DNA from: Nitrosomonas ureae
GTDB lineage: Bacteria > Pseudomonadota > Gammaproteobacteria > Burkholderiales > Nitrosomonadaceae
Direction: 5' to 3'
Assembly: GCF_001455205.1 (NCBI RefSeq)
Contig: NZ_CP013341.1
Location: 124,001-188,000 of the forward strand
DNA length: 64,000 nt
Shown piece by piece: positions 1 through 8,346 of this stretch. Position 1 is the stretch's first letter; each line of letters opens with the position of its first letter. The translations under genes were made by a program, and so were the position numbers. The notes beneath the pieces were generated by a model. That model ran no database searches and was not told where the DNA came from. It was given only the letters and a program-made list of their open reading frames with translations.

Positions 1-650
1 AACCGTTCGCAAATTTCAACTGCACGTTGCGCCGCTCCCAGCGCTTCCTGGTGAAGTTTCAATTCACTGTAAAATAATCCCAGATTGTTCAAACTACTCG
101 CCAGATCCGGCTCAAATGCATCGGGATTTTTCGCGTTCAAACGTTCATAAATTTCAACTGCACGTCGCGCCACTTTCAACGCTTCCTTGCAATGTCCCAA
201 CTCGCTATAGAAACCACCCAGACTGTTCAAGCTCTTCGCCATATCCGACTCAAATGCATCGGGATTCTTTGCGCTTAAACGTTCTAGTATTTCAAGCGAG
301 CGCTGTCCCGCTTGCAACGCTTTCTTGCGATATCCCAACTTACGATAACGATTACCCAGACTGTTTAAAATTATCGCCAAATACGCTTCGAATGCATTTG
401 GTTTCTTTTCGCTTAAACGTTCATAAATCTCAACTGAATGTTGCGTTGCTTCTAACGCTTTTTCAAGAAAGCCCAATTTATCATAACGAATACCCAGATT
501 ATTTAAACTACCCCCTAGATCCAGCTCAAACACACCTGAATTCTTTGCATTTAAACATTCCCGCATTTCAACTGCACGTTGTACCGCTTCCAGCGCCTCT
601 TCGTGACGTCCCAGTTCACCATACAAACTACCCAGATTATTGAAAATCAA
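1..650 (-). repeat. 138-bp tandem coding repeat (TPR units)
   Basis: The block starting CCCAGA recurs at 79, 217, 355, 493 and 631, exactly 138 bp apart each time, equal to 46 codons. These are the tetratricopeptide units of the STAND protein, still similar at DNA level, which suggests recent unit duplication or gene conversion. The array continues past the window edge. Confidence 0.9.
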
Positions 651-2471
651 TGCCTGCTCCGGTAAATCTTCAGCAACAGATTGACTCAATAGTGCTTGAT
701 ATACTCTAACCGAGAAACTCCTTAAGGAAACACTGTATTGCGGCAACATACCGGCAATCTGCCATAACTCATTCCGGGATTGATGATTTAACAATGGAAT
801 CAGCCAATCCGCCAGAGCCAAATCATCGATTGGGTATAAGTCTTGCGTAGAACGCAATAAATTAGCCCAGGCCGTTTCGCCACCCAGCACGATGGCATGC
901 TGCAAGGTTTTTTGTAAGCCAGCGCCTTGGCGCAAAATAGTAACGGCAAACACTGAACCGATCAGATCGGGTTGAATCGGATTGAGCATCCCATCGGCGC
1001 GGTTCGCATCGGCTAGGAATTGATCGAGCACGTTACCCGTCTTAGCGGGTTCGGTTTGCGGATAACCACAGTTTTCAGCTTCCTGTCGAATGATATTGAA
1101 CAAATATGGGTGCTGCAGGGATATTTTTCCGGAAAAAACCAGCAACGCGACCATCCGCTCCAACAATGTCATCGGAACACCAGCCGCTTTGCATAATTTG
1201 CGTAGATAGCCGCGCTCGCGCTCGACGGCTTGTTGCAACAACATCGCAGAACGCCATGTCAGAAATTGATTGGCGGAACCTATCTCGCAATTGTGCAATG
1301 CGGCCATTTGCAAATACAGCGGTCGCCCGCTAGTATTACGCCAAAGCTGCTGATAATCGGCAGTAGAAAAATGTGGCAGTTGCGGTGCAGATTTTTTCTG
1401 CAGCTTTTCCCAGCTTGTCAGGGTTGCTTGCAGAATTTCCTGCATGGTTTGCTCTGTATCGTGATGCTGCGGCGGTAGCAACTTCATGGCCGGTTGCCAG
1501 GCATCCTGGATGTCGTCGGTCAATGCGCCTTCGCCGGTTGTCAAAATTTCTTTCATCCAGCCTTGTTCTCGTTCGGCATGGCGCTCAAGCAACAATATGC
1601 GTAATTTGGCCGCGGGTTGTATCGTTTCATCGCGGGTGATACGCACGCATTGCTGTATCAATTTTTTCAGACTTTCCAGCTTGGTGGCAGCGTAGTCGAT
1701 GATGATCAGGGTATCGACCATCAACGCCCAATTGGCAAATTGATCGTGTTGCACCAATTGATCAAGTGCTGCATGATCCAAAAAACCACTGTCCCATGGC
1801 GTATCCCGGCACACTTTGGCAAATTCATGCGCCAGACGGGTTTTTCCTATGCCACCTTCGCCGATCATGACCTGCCAGCTAAACTTTGCATCGAAATTGC
1901 ACCAGAATTGCAGTTGCTGTAATTCATGGGCACGGCCCAGCAGAGGGACAAAATCGTTATATGCTCGTAACCAGCGGCTGGACGGCTGACAGCTATCCAG
2001 TTTAGGCTGATCAATCTGCAAGCGAATGGGCGCTTTGAGTTCGCCCAGGCTACAACTGATCAAGTCTAACCGGTTGAATTGCTGAATCCAGAGTTTGGTC
2101 TGCTGATCCAATACTTTCCATTGTTCTGGATCGACGTGTTGTGATACTGTATTACGCAGTACGATCAAGGATTCCAGTGTTTTTGCGCGCGTAATTTTGA
2201 ACAGAACTGCTTGGGCAAGCTTTTCGCTAAGTGCATGATAGGCAGAAAATCGTTGCTTTAGCTTATCATCCAGCCACTGCAAGACTTCCAATCCACCTTG
2301 GCCAAGATACTTGACTAATTTAGGTAGAAGAATGCGTGTGATCACGCGCGTTTGCAATGGACCCAGGCCCCATTCCTTAAGCCACTGATGAATTATTGCA
2401 TCCCGGTCTTTGTCATCCAGGAATTTCGCCAATATTTCTTGTTGTTCTTTGGAAAGAGTAAGGTCAAGCAT
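1..2471 (-). CDS. STAND-type NTPase with C-terminal tetratricopeptide repeats (3' end off window)
   Basis: The reading frame is open from an ATG at 2471 to the window edge, giving 823 codons with no stop, so the C-terminus is missing. Residues 1-190 are helical, charged and unlike any domain I recognise. A Walker A motif GEGGIGKT lies at about 203-211 and a Walker B-like LIIIDYAA near 254-261, followed by a helical region typical of STAND/NB-ARC-like signalling ATPases. From about residue 605 the protein is built of 46-residue TPR-type units (pattern LNNLGxxYxxLGxxxEAL...RAVEIxERL). Family knowledge: STAND-TPR proteins use the repeats as sensor and the NTPase as oligomerising switch; some are antiviral (Avs), others regulatory. 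No nuclease, protease or TIR effector motif is visible at the N-terminus, so the output is unknown. The gene stands alone, with the start 107 bp from the DUF2905 gene. Confidence 0.85.
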   Translation of the reverse strand, partial: MLDLTLSKEQQEILAKFLDDKDRDAIIHQWLKEWGLGPLQTRVITRILLPKLVKYLGQGGLEVLQWLDDKLKQRFSAYHALSEKLAQAVLFKITRAKTLESLIVLRNTVSQHVDPEQWKVLDQQTKLWIQQFNRLDLISCSLGELKAPIRLQIDQPKLDSCQPSSRWLRAYNDFVPLLGRAHELQQLQFWCNFDAKFSWQVMIGEGGIGKTRLAHEFAKVCRDTPWDSGFLDHAALDQLVQHDQFANWALMVDTLIIIDYAATKLESLKKLIQQCVRITRDETIQPAAKLRILLLERHAEREQGWMKEILTTGEGALTDDIQDAWQPAMKLLPPQHHDTEQTMQEILQATLTSWEKLQKKSAPQLPHFSTADYQQLWRNTSGRPLYLQMAALHNCEIGSANQFLTWRSAMLLQQAVERERGYLRKLCKAAGVPMTLLERMVALLVFSGKISLQHPYLFNIIRQEAENCGYPQTEPAKTGNVLDQFLADANRADGMLNPIQPDLIGSVFAVTILRQGAGLQKTLQHAIVLGGETAWANLLRSTQDLYPIDDLALADWLIPLLNHQSRNELWQIAGMLPQYSVSLRSFSVRVYQALLSQSVAEDLPEQALIFNNLGSLYGELGRHEEALEAVQRAVEMRECLNAKNSGVFELDLGGSLNNLGIRYDKLGFLEKALEATQHSVEIYERLSEKKPNAFEAYLAIILNSLGNRYRKLGYRKKALQAGQRSLEILERLSAKNPDAFESDMAKSLNSLGGFYSELGHCKEALKVARRAVEIYERLNAKNPDAFEPDLASSLNNLGLFYSELKLHQEALGAAQRAVEICER

Positions 2472-2577
2472 TCTTTATAATCAATGGCAAGCGTGACGGG
2501 GGTGAATATAAAGTAAAGTCGGAAACACACCGTGGGAATTAACAAAAAATAAAAAAGCTCAGCAGACGCGAAAAACT

Positions 2578-2778
2578 TTACTTACGCAACCACCACATAA
2601 TCAGTGTCAGTACAATGGAAATCACCAAACCGGTCATCAACGGAAAATGAAAGCTAAAATTTTCGCGCTCGATATGAATATCGCCGGGTAAGCGCCCTAA
2701 GGGTAACTGCGATAACCAAGACCATAACAAACCCAGCACCAGCAAAATGATTCCTAAGGTAATCAATATCTGTTGCAT
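2578..2778 (-). CDS. DUF2905 family small membrane protein
   Basis: 66 residues: a first membrane helix (about residues 4-20), the family signature LGRLPGDI in the middle, and a second helix (about 46-63). This is the complete length and layout of DUF2905 proteins, conserved but uncharacterised two-helix inner-membrane proteins. It lies 37 bp downstream of the lipocalin gene on the same strand and may be cotranscribed with it. No function can be stated from sequence. Confidence 0.85.
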   Translation of the reverse strand: MQQILITLGIILLVLGLLWSWLSQLPLGRLPGDIHIERENFSFHFPLMTGLVISIVLTLIMWWLRK

Positions 2779-2815
2779 ACCGCTTTATCCGGTCAACATG
2801 CAAAGCTTATCGTTT

Positions 2816-3340
2816 TCATTCATCCTGCCGCGGAAATATCAACTTATCCGTTGCAAAACCCAGTTCTGCAGCTCGTTGCATGAACTGATCAACTAATGCA
2901 TCGCTAACCGCCGGTGTTCTTGCTAATAACCAAAGATACGATTTGTCATAACTGGTCACGAAAGCGTATTGATAGTTTTCCCGATCTAATTCAAACACAA
3001 TATAGGCGCCATAAAATGGACCGAAGAAAGAGACCTTCAAATAACCTTCTTGCTGACCTCTAATGAAATATGCTTTGCCTGCCACTTCTTTCCACTTGTT
3101 TTCCACCACCGAGAAACCTTTATTGATAACTTTGACACCACCGTCATCGCGCAAAAAATATTCCGCGGTCACGTTCTCCAGTCCACGTTCAAACGAATGA
3201 TCAAGCCGGGCAATTTCATACCACTTCCCCAAATATTTATTGAGTTCAAATCCGTCCACCGGTGCGATATTATAGGGTATAGATAAACACCCACTGAGCA
3301 AAAATACAATAGAACCAATTAAAAGAGAACGCATTTTCAA
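2816..3340 (-). CDS. blc: Outer-membrane lipoprotein, bacterial lipocalin (Blc-like)
   Basis: 174 residues. The N-terminus is a lipoprotein signal with lipobox LLSGC, so Cys18 would be lipidated. The mature part opens with the lipocalin signature GKWYEIARLDHSFERG, and later YDKSYLWLLAR matches the third conserved lipocalin region. Family role: an eight-stranded barrel that binds fatty acids or lysophospholipids at the outer membrane, often induced by starvation or envelope stress. The length matches E. coli Blc (about 177 residues). The residue after the lipid Cys is Leu, not Asp, which predicts Lol-dependent export to the outer membrane. Confidence 0.93.
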   Translation of the reverse strand: MKMRSLLIGSIVFLLSGCLSIPYNIAPVDGFELNKYLGKWYEIARLDHSFERGLENVTAEYFLRDDGGVKVINKGFSVVENKWKEVAGKAYFIRGQQEGYLKVSFFGPFYGAYIVFELDRENYQYAFVTSYDKSYLWLLARTPAVSDALVDQFMQRAAELGFATDKLIFPRQDE

Positions 3341-3930
3341 ATACTCATGATGTCGTTAATACCGGGTAATCGGCATATTCTTCCACACCTCAGGTGTAAA
3401 ATGTCGTCGGATTAAGCTGATTGAGCGCTACGCTCATTCTGACCCATATCGGTAAACCGGAATTCGCCAGGAAACTGGTACCGAAGACCATTACATCCAC
3501 TCATCTCAAGACGACATCCTTGCCCGCTTCCTCGCCGATAAAACCCATAAGCAGTGAAAAAACATAGCTGTCTGATAGTATATCTTGGAGTGTAATTAGA
3601 ATTAAGATACACGGATAAACAGACACTTATAACTTTAGAATTACCGCCTTTTTCTCCGTTTTTTCTTAATTACGTCCCAGAGCCCCAAGATATAAGATGC
3701 AACTATACAGTTTGTTGGCTTAGCTTCTCAGTTTCTCCGGTGCGATTTCTTGCTTTTGGAATCAGAATTTCTCACCGAGAGTTGGAAGGAGCTGGCAGCA
3801 AATCATCGCTGAAATTTGTTTGTTTCTTATCTTTATAAGGCAGCAGGATTTGCTAGGCACTTATTATTATCAAATTAAACACAATTCATTGTGACATGAC
3901 AAAGCTAAGATTCCCAGCGTTCGGAAATAA
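3341..3930. other. AT-rich intergenic stretch, no convincing gene
   Basis: About 590 bp between the lipocalin gene and the TGTGAA array. A 66-codon minus-strand frame at 3412-3612 has no ribosome binding site and no recognisable sequence. The same DNA read on the plus strand ends in a protein-like tail (DDILARFLADKTHKQ then stop, about 3515-3560), which could be the decayed end of a lost gene. A short hairpin TGAGCG-CTA-CGCTCA lies near 3423. Confidence 0.4.
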
Positions 3931-3969
3931 TGTGAATTAAATGTGAAATAAGTGTGAACTTTTTGTGAA
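3931..3969 (+). promoter_or_regulatory. Four TGTGAA direct repeats at 11-bp spacing (response-regulator-like operator)
   Basis: TGTGAA begins at 3931, 3942, 3953 and 3964, exactly one helical turn apart. OmpR/PhoB-family regulators bind head-to-tail repeats of about 11 bp, so this is an operator candidate. The array sits 68 bp upstream of the first small-membrane-protein gene. The same hexamer at the same spacing occurs upstream of the family member at 35883-36056. Which regulator binds is unknown; no OmpR-type regulator is encoded in the window. Confidence 0.65.
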
Positions 3970-4037
3970 GTTATTCGTCAAATGATCAGTAACGTATTTT
4001 TAAACAATTTTGATAATTTTTAATTAAGGAGATTCTC

Positions 4038-4233
4038 ATGACTACCAATCAAATTTTTGCTATTGCAGCACTAGTTATCAGTGGAGTTTTTTTTTGGGGT
4101 TTTATTCATGGTTGGATTGCCACAATCAATTCTAGAATGGGTAATTACCGATGGTGCACTTGCTGTCATTCTTTATATAAGCTACCTAGCAATCGGCGTG
4201 TTCAAAGGAACATCCACACCCAGAATGCGTTAA
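4038..4233 (+). pseudogene. Small two-helix membrane protein, frameshifted in a T9 run
   Basis: Starts with ATG after a strong site (AAGGAG). Codons 1-18 resemble the next gene (MTTNQIFAIAALVIS versus MKTSQIFIISAIVIS). At the nine-T run 4087-4095 the frame slips. As written, translation leaves the family sequence and ends at 4238. With eight T it continues as GVLFMVGLPQSILEWVITDG and ends ALAVILYISYLAIGVF...PRMR at the TAA 4231-4233, a 64-residue protein clearly paralogous to the gene at 4335. Explanations are a real mutation, phase-variable slippage or a sequencing error in the homopolymer. Confidence 0.8.
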
Positions 4234-4334
4234 TTTAAAACAACGATAGAAAAAGGCGTGTTTATGAGGTAAGCGCCTCATGTGAGGTCCTCTTAATACA
4301 CAATCTTAATAAACTTTATTTATAAGGAGATTTT

Positions 4335-4553
4335 ATGAAAACGAGTCAAATTTTTATTATTTCGGCAATAGTCATCTCAACCACATTTTTTGGTGTTTTA
4401 TCAGTGTTTGATTTACCGGAATCTGTAACAGACTGGTTTATTTCTGATGTCATTCTCGGCGCAATACTGTACATCAACTATCTCGTGATTGCTATGTTAA
4501 GCGACTCACCCAAAAGCAGAATGTACTACACGAGAAAAAAAATTACTGCATAG
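4335..4553 (+). CDS. Small membrane protein of a four-member local family
   Basis: 72 residues, ATG preceded by AAGGAG at ideal spacing. Helix 1 spans about residues 6-24, then a short polar LPESVTDW segment, then helix 2 (about 38-55, containing ISDVILGAILYINYL), and a basic tail. It is paralogous to the frameshifted gene upstream and shares the [IL]-[ST]-D...L-[YF]-[IV]-x-Y-L motif with the proteins at 33178 and 35883. I do not know a named family. The 5' spacer (4239-4334) contains a small ATGAGG/CCTCAT hairpin, and a terminator follows, so the pair forms a short transcription unit probably driven by the TGTGAA array. Confidence 0.75.
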   Translation: MKTSQIFIISAIVISTTFFGVLSVFDLPESVTDWFISDVILGAILYINYLVIAMLSDSPKSRMYYTRKKITA

Positions 4554-4565
4554 ACTCTCCAATTT

Positions 4566-4610
4566 AATGGGATTAAGGTAATTAATTCAATTGCCCTGAT
4601 CCCATTTTTT
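4566..4610 (+). terminator. Rho-independent terminator
   Basis: Stem AATGGGAT (4566-4573) pairs perfectly with ATCCCATT (4599-4606), followed by a run of T. It ends the small-membrane-protein unit before the convergent MBL gene. Confidence 0.75.
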
Positions 4611-4645
4611 ATTCAAAAATTAAAATATAAACTGAGTTGGATCAA

Positions 4646-5614
4646 TCATAATTGCTTAAATCGATCAGGTGGTTGATCAAGCCAATGAATCAATCCTTGT
4701 GCATTCAGACGAATATCCGTGTTCAAGAGCTCATTTATTTCATTTGGCGGCAATTGACAACCGTGTTCTGCCAATTTTTGCAAAAGCAAATTTCTTAACG
4801 CCCTGGAAATGATTGACTGTCTCTCACCCCCATTATCTTTTGCGCGTTGCGCAATCGCAACGTGCGCATCAATCAGATCATGCAGGGATTGCGCATGATA
4901 TTCTAAATTGCCAATCCGACTATAGTGTGTCAAATACGCATAGCGTGGTTTATAACTTATGATGCGGTCGATTGAAGTATGTGCCGCAACAGGATCAAAT
5001 TGAACGGGCGAAGTGGTCGGAAAGACAAATTCTCTACCATTGACATCGAACTCACGATACGAAACTCCAAAAGTATCACCCGTAAAAAAAGACTGACTAC
5101 ACTCATCATAGATGCAGTTATGGTGACGCGCATGACCAGGCGTATCAAGAAACAATAGCGAACGCCCATTAAGATTAATGCGGCTTTCGTCAGGCGCTTC
5201 CATGATACGCTCGATATTAATCGGAACAATTTCACCATATACACGTTTGAATTCGGCTTCTCCATAAACACTCATTGCACCGGCAACAAGTCGTATCGGA
5301 TTTGCCATATGGCTCGCGCCACGAGGATGAACAACCAGTTTGGCATTCGGGAAAAATTGCATACACTGGCTTGCGCCGCCGGCATGATCAAGATGAATAT
5401 GCGTCAAAATCACATAGGCCACGTCTTCAACAGCAATATTCTTTTGCTTGAGCGTTGCAACTACACCCGGAACGGAAAAGGATGTACCGGTATCCACCAG
5501 GGCGGCCACCCCTTTCTCGACAATCAAGTGTATCGCTGCTCGTCTAGGACGGTGAAATTGTGCATCAATGGCACTAATGCCATATTCATAATCGGTAATA
5601 AGAGGCAATGACAT
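4646..5614 (-). CDS. MBL-fold metallo-hydrolase
   Basis: 322 residues with the metallo-beta-lactamase fold. THIHLDHAGG (near residues 72-81) supplies the HxHxDH zinc ligands, DTPGHARHH the next His, TGDTFG the bridging Asp, and LTHYSR a C-terminal His. A C-terminal helical extension of about 90 residues follows. The substrate cannot be read from sequence; related proteins are annotated as glyoxalase-II-like or general hydrolases. The start lies 41 bp downstream of acs on the same strand, so acs and this gene are probably cotranscribed, and a thioester or acyl substrate is a reasonable guess. Confidence 0.85.
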   Translation of the reverse strand: MSLPLITDYEYGISAIDAQFHRPRRAAIHLIVEKGVAALVDTGTSFSVPGVVATLKQKNIAVEDVAYVILTHIHLDHAGGASQCMQFFPNAKLVVHPRGASHMANPIRLVAGAMSVYGEAEFKRVYGEIVPINIERIMEAPDESRINLNGRSLLFLDTPGHARHHNCIYDECSQSFFTGDTFGVSYREFDVNGREFVFPTTSPVQFDPVAAHTSIDRIISYKPRYAYLTHYSRIGNLEYHAQSLHDLIDAHVAIAQRAKDNGGERQSIISRALRNLLLQKLAEHGCQLPPNEINELLNTDIRLNAQGLIHWLDQPPDRFKQL

Positions 5615-5655
5615 ATCTCTCCGTTTTTTCTTGAAAATCTTTAATTCGGAAAATA

Positions 5656-7623
5656 CTATTGTGCTGGATATTTTAATTGTTCAAGGATAGCCGGATTCTC
5701 CAGCGTGGAAACATCCTGGGTGATTTCTTCACCTTTGGCAAGGCTGCGCAATAGTCGGCGCATAATTTTTCCGGATCGGGTTTTCGGTAGATTTTCTCCA
5801 AAACGAATTTCATCAGGCTTGGCAATAGGGCCAATCTCTTTCGCCACCCACTCACGCAATGTATGAGTGATTTGCGTAATTTCCTCTGCATGTGGATACT
5901 GGCCTTTTAGCACCACAAAAGCTATCACAGCTTCTCCCTTTATCTCATGGGGTTTACCAACCACGGCAGCCTCTGCAACCGAGGGATGCGCCACCAGCAC
6001 CGATTCAATTTCCATCGTTCCCAACCTGTGCCCGGATACGTTCAGCACATCGTCGGTACGACCCATGATCCAAAAATAACCCTCCATATCACGATATGCG
6101 GAATCACCTGCCAAATAATACTTGCCACCCATATCCTCTGGAAAATAAGTCTCTTTGAAGCGCTCGGGATCACCCCACAGGGCACGAATCTGTGAGGGAA
6201 ATGGTTTTTTGATTACCAGAAAACCGCCCTTACCGTTTTCGACATCATGCCCAGCTTCATCGACTATCGCCGCAAAAATTCCCGGCAAAGGAAAAGTACA
6301 TGAACCCGGCTTGAGCGCAATTGCACCCGGAGCCGGTGCAATCATATGGCTGCCGGTTTCCGTTTGCCACCAAGTATCAACGATCGGACATCGTGATCGG
6401 CCTACTTTTTCATAAAACCACATCCAGGCCTCAGGATTAATTGGTTCACCTACAGAGCCCAGCAATCGCAATGATGAAAGCTCGTATTGTTCTGGCAAAT
6501 CCGCACCGAGCTTAATCAATGAGCGAATTGCGGTGGGTGCCGTGTAAAATGTCGTAACTTTGTGCTTTTGTATAATGTCCCAAAAACGCCCGGCATTAGG
6601 ATAAGTCGGTATTCCTTCAAAAATTACTTGGGTAGCTCCCATCGCAAGAGGTCCATAAGCCACATAACTGTGACCGGTAATCCAGCCGACATCCGCGGTA
6701 CACCAAAACACATCGGTAGGCTTGTAGTCAAAAATCCATTGCATACTTTGTTTGGTTCCAAGCAAATAGCCCGCGCTGGAATGCTGAACCCCTTTAGGTT
6801 TACCCGTGGATCCCGAAGTATAAAGTGTAAATAATGGGTGTTCAGCGCCCACCCATTCAGGCTCACATTGGAGGCTGGCATTTTCCGTAAGCTCATGCCA
6901 CCAAACATCACGTACGGGATCAAATCGAATAGCGGCGCCCGTGCGTTGATAAATCACGACCAATCGTACGGAAATCGCGTCAACCTTATTCAAGGCTTCA
7001 TCAACAATTGATTTGAGCGGATTGCGTTTACCCCCGCGCACCTGTTCATCGGCCGTGATAACTGCTACTGCACCCGCATCTTGGATGCGCTCATGCAAGC
7101 TTTTGGCTGAGAACCCGCCAAATACCACTGAGTGAATTGCACCAATACGTGCGCAGGCCTGCATTGCAACAACCGCTTCAATACGCATCGGCATGTAAAT
7201 GATGACTCGATCGCCTTTGTTAATGTTATTTGATCTCAGTGCATTAGCAAGCTTACAAACACGTTGGTGAAGATCGCGGTACGTTGAGTGTGTTATTTCT
7301 CCGTCATCGGACTCAAAAATGATAGCAACCTTATCGGCTTGTGTCTCCAGATGCCGATCAAGACAATTATAAGAAACGTTTAACTCACCGTCACCGAACC
7401 ACTGAAAAAAGGGAGCCATCTGATCATTCAGCACTTGCGTAAAAGGTTTATGCCATGCGATCTGTTCTTGTGCCCGTTTTGCCCAGAAACTCAGATAATC
7501 CTCCTCCGCTTCCGCACATAAAGCTTGATATGCTTCAAAGCTGGGTATGTTGGCTTTGGTGGAAAATTCTTTCGCAGGTGAAAAAACTCGAGTTTCGTTT
7601 AATATTGATTCAATGGTCGGCAT
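5656..7623 (-). CDS. acs: Acetyl-CoA synthetase (AMP-forming)
   Basis: 655 residues from the ATG at 7623, chosen over an in-frame start nine codons upstream because MPTIESIL matches the family N-terminus and GGAG precedes it. It activates acetate to acetyl-AMP and then acetyl-CoA. Seen: the P-loop-like YTSGSTGKPKGV, the A5 motif WWQTETG, the GRTDDVLNVSGHR hinge region, and PKTRSGKIMRR near the C-terminus, whose Lys is the known acetylation-controlled catalytic residue. Length agrees with E. coli Acs (652). In an obligate autotroph it would serve acetate salvage. The MBL hydrolase follows on the same strand. Confidence 0.97.
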   Translation of the reverse strand: MPTIESILNETRVFSPAKEFSTKANIPSFEAYQALCAEAEEDYLSFWAKRAQEQIAWHKPFTQVLNDQMAPFFQWFGDGELNVSYNCLDRHLETQADKVAIIFESDDGEITHSTYRDLHQRVCKLANALRSNNINKGDRVIIYMPMRIEAVVAMQACARIGAIHSVVFGGFSAKSLHERIQDAGAVAVITADEQVRGGKRNPLKSIVDEALNKVDAISVRLVVIYQRTGAAIRFDPVRDVWWHELTENASLQCEPEWVGAEHPLFTLYTSGSTGKPKGVQHSSAGYLLGTKQSMQWIFDYKPTDVFWCTADVGWITGHSYVAYGPLAMGATQVIFEGIPTYPNAGRFWDIIQKHKVTTFYTAPTAIRSLIKLGADLPEQYELSSLRLLGSVGEPINPEAWMWFYEKVGRSRCPIVDTWWQTETGSHMIAPAPGAIALKPGSCTFPLPGIFAAIVDEAGHDVENGKGGFLVIKKPFPSQIRALWGDPERFKETYFPEDMGGKYYLAGDSAYRDMEGYFWIMGRTDDVLNVSGHRLGTMEIESVLVAHPSVAEAAVVGKPHEIKGEAVIAFVVLKGQYPHAEEITQITHTLREWVAKEIGPIAKPDEIRFGENLPKTRSGKIMRRLLRSLAKGEEITQDVSTLENPAILEQLKYPAQ

Positions 7624-7796
7624 GCTTGGTCTCCAGTACTTACAGTTCAATACACTGGATCAGAATTGTATCATTGGCACTCTAATAGATGCGGTGTTCT
7701 TATTTCGAAAGCAGTAAACTGAGTCCATAGTCCTACAAAAAAGCTGACAACAGGATGCGAATAGAAAACGTTGAAAATCGCTAAGGCATTACTCTT

Positions 7797-7879
7797 TTGC
7801 GAAGTTTATATTCCATATTTTATAAATATTTGTTAAAATTGACGTAGTAGATGCGATGGGCTTTTTCAGCCCATTTTTT
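7797..7879 (+). promoter_or_regulatory. rimP operon promoter and leader terminator/attenuator
   Basis: A sigma70-like promoter is visible: TTGCGA at 7797-7802, an 18-bp spacer and TATAAA at 7821-7826. About 30 bp on, TGGGCT (7857-7862) pairs with AGCCCA (7868-7873) and is followed by six T. This is a canonical intrinsic terminator placed before rimP. A leader terminator at this site is known in other proteobacteria (the rimP leader), where it is thought to allow attenuation. Control of this copy is inference. Confidence 0.6.
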
Positions 7880-7894
7880 ATTTGTGGTGGAGCT

Positions 7895-8323
7895 ATGGCA
7901 CTGGAAGAATTACTGGAATCAACTCTGCATGGTTTGGGTTATGAGTTGGTCGAGGTGGAACGATCAGCACACAACAAATTGCTAAGAATATTTGTAGATA
8001 AGGCAGAGGGTATTTGCATTGACGATTGCGTGACAATCAGTAACCACTTGAGCCGATTACTAGCAGTCGAAAATATTGATTATGGTCGATTAGAGGTTTC
8101 ATCACCAGGATTAGATAGACCTTTACGAAGAGAAGCGGATTTTCTTCGGTTTAGAGGAGAAACAATAAAATTAAAGTTGCGCATCCCTTTAGAGGGTCAA
8201 AAAAATTTTGTAGGGATTTTACGAGAAGTGGATAATGGCATAATAAAACTTGAAATCGAAGGAAAGTTATTAGACCTTGAATTAAGTAACGTTGGAAAAG
8301 CTCGTTTGGTTCCAAGATTGTAG
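7895..8323 (+). CDS. rimP: Ribosome maturation factor RimP
   Basis: 142 residues, starting at the ATG at 7895 after GGTGGAG. An in-frame ATG at 7856 lies inside the terminator hairpin and is not a credible start. The N-domain contains the GYELVEVE strand and FVDKAEGICIDDC; SSPGLDRPLRREADF is the family's most conserved segment. RimP assists 30S subunit assembly. It is the first gene of the nusA-infB operon, 23 bp upstream of nusA. Confidence 0.96.
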   Translation: MALEELLESTLHGLGYELVEVERSAHNKLLRIFVDKAEGICIDDCVTISNHLSRLLAVENIDYGRLEVSSPGLDRPLRREADFLRFRGETIKLKLRIPLEGQKNFVGILREVDNGIIKLEIEGKLLDLELSNVGKARLVPRL

Positions 8324-8346
8324 GATAAGGATTAAACTGGAGGATT

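Noticed and set aside
1..650. Regular 138-bp repeats as a possible CRISPR or satellite array
   Set aside because: The period is exactly 46 codons and each unit is an in-frame tetratricopeptide motif of one long protein; there are no short repeats with unique spacers.
3412..3612. 66-codon minus-strand frame as a gene
   Set aside because: No ribosome site, low-complexity end and no recognisable family; the other strand looks more protein-like at its end.
7856..7894. ATG at 7856 as the rimP start
   Set aside because: It would translate the terminator hairpin; the ATG at 7895 has GGTGGAG and fits the family N-terminus.
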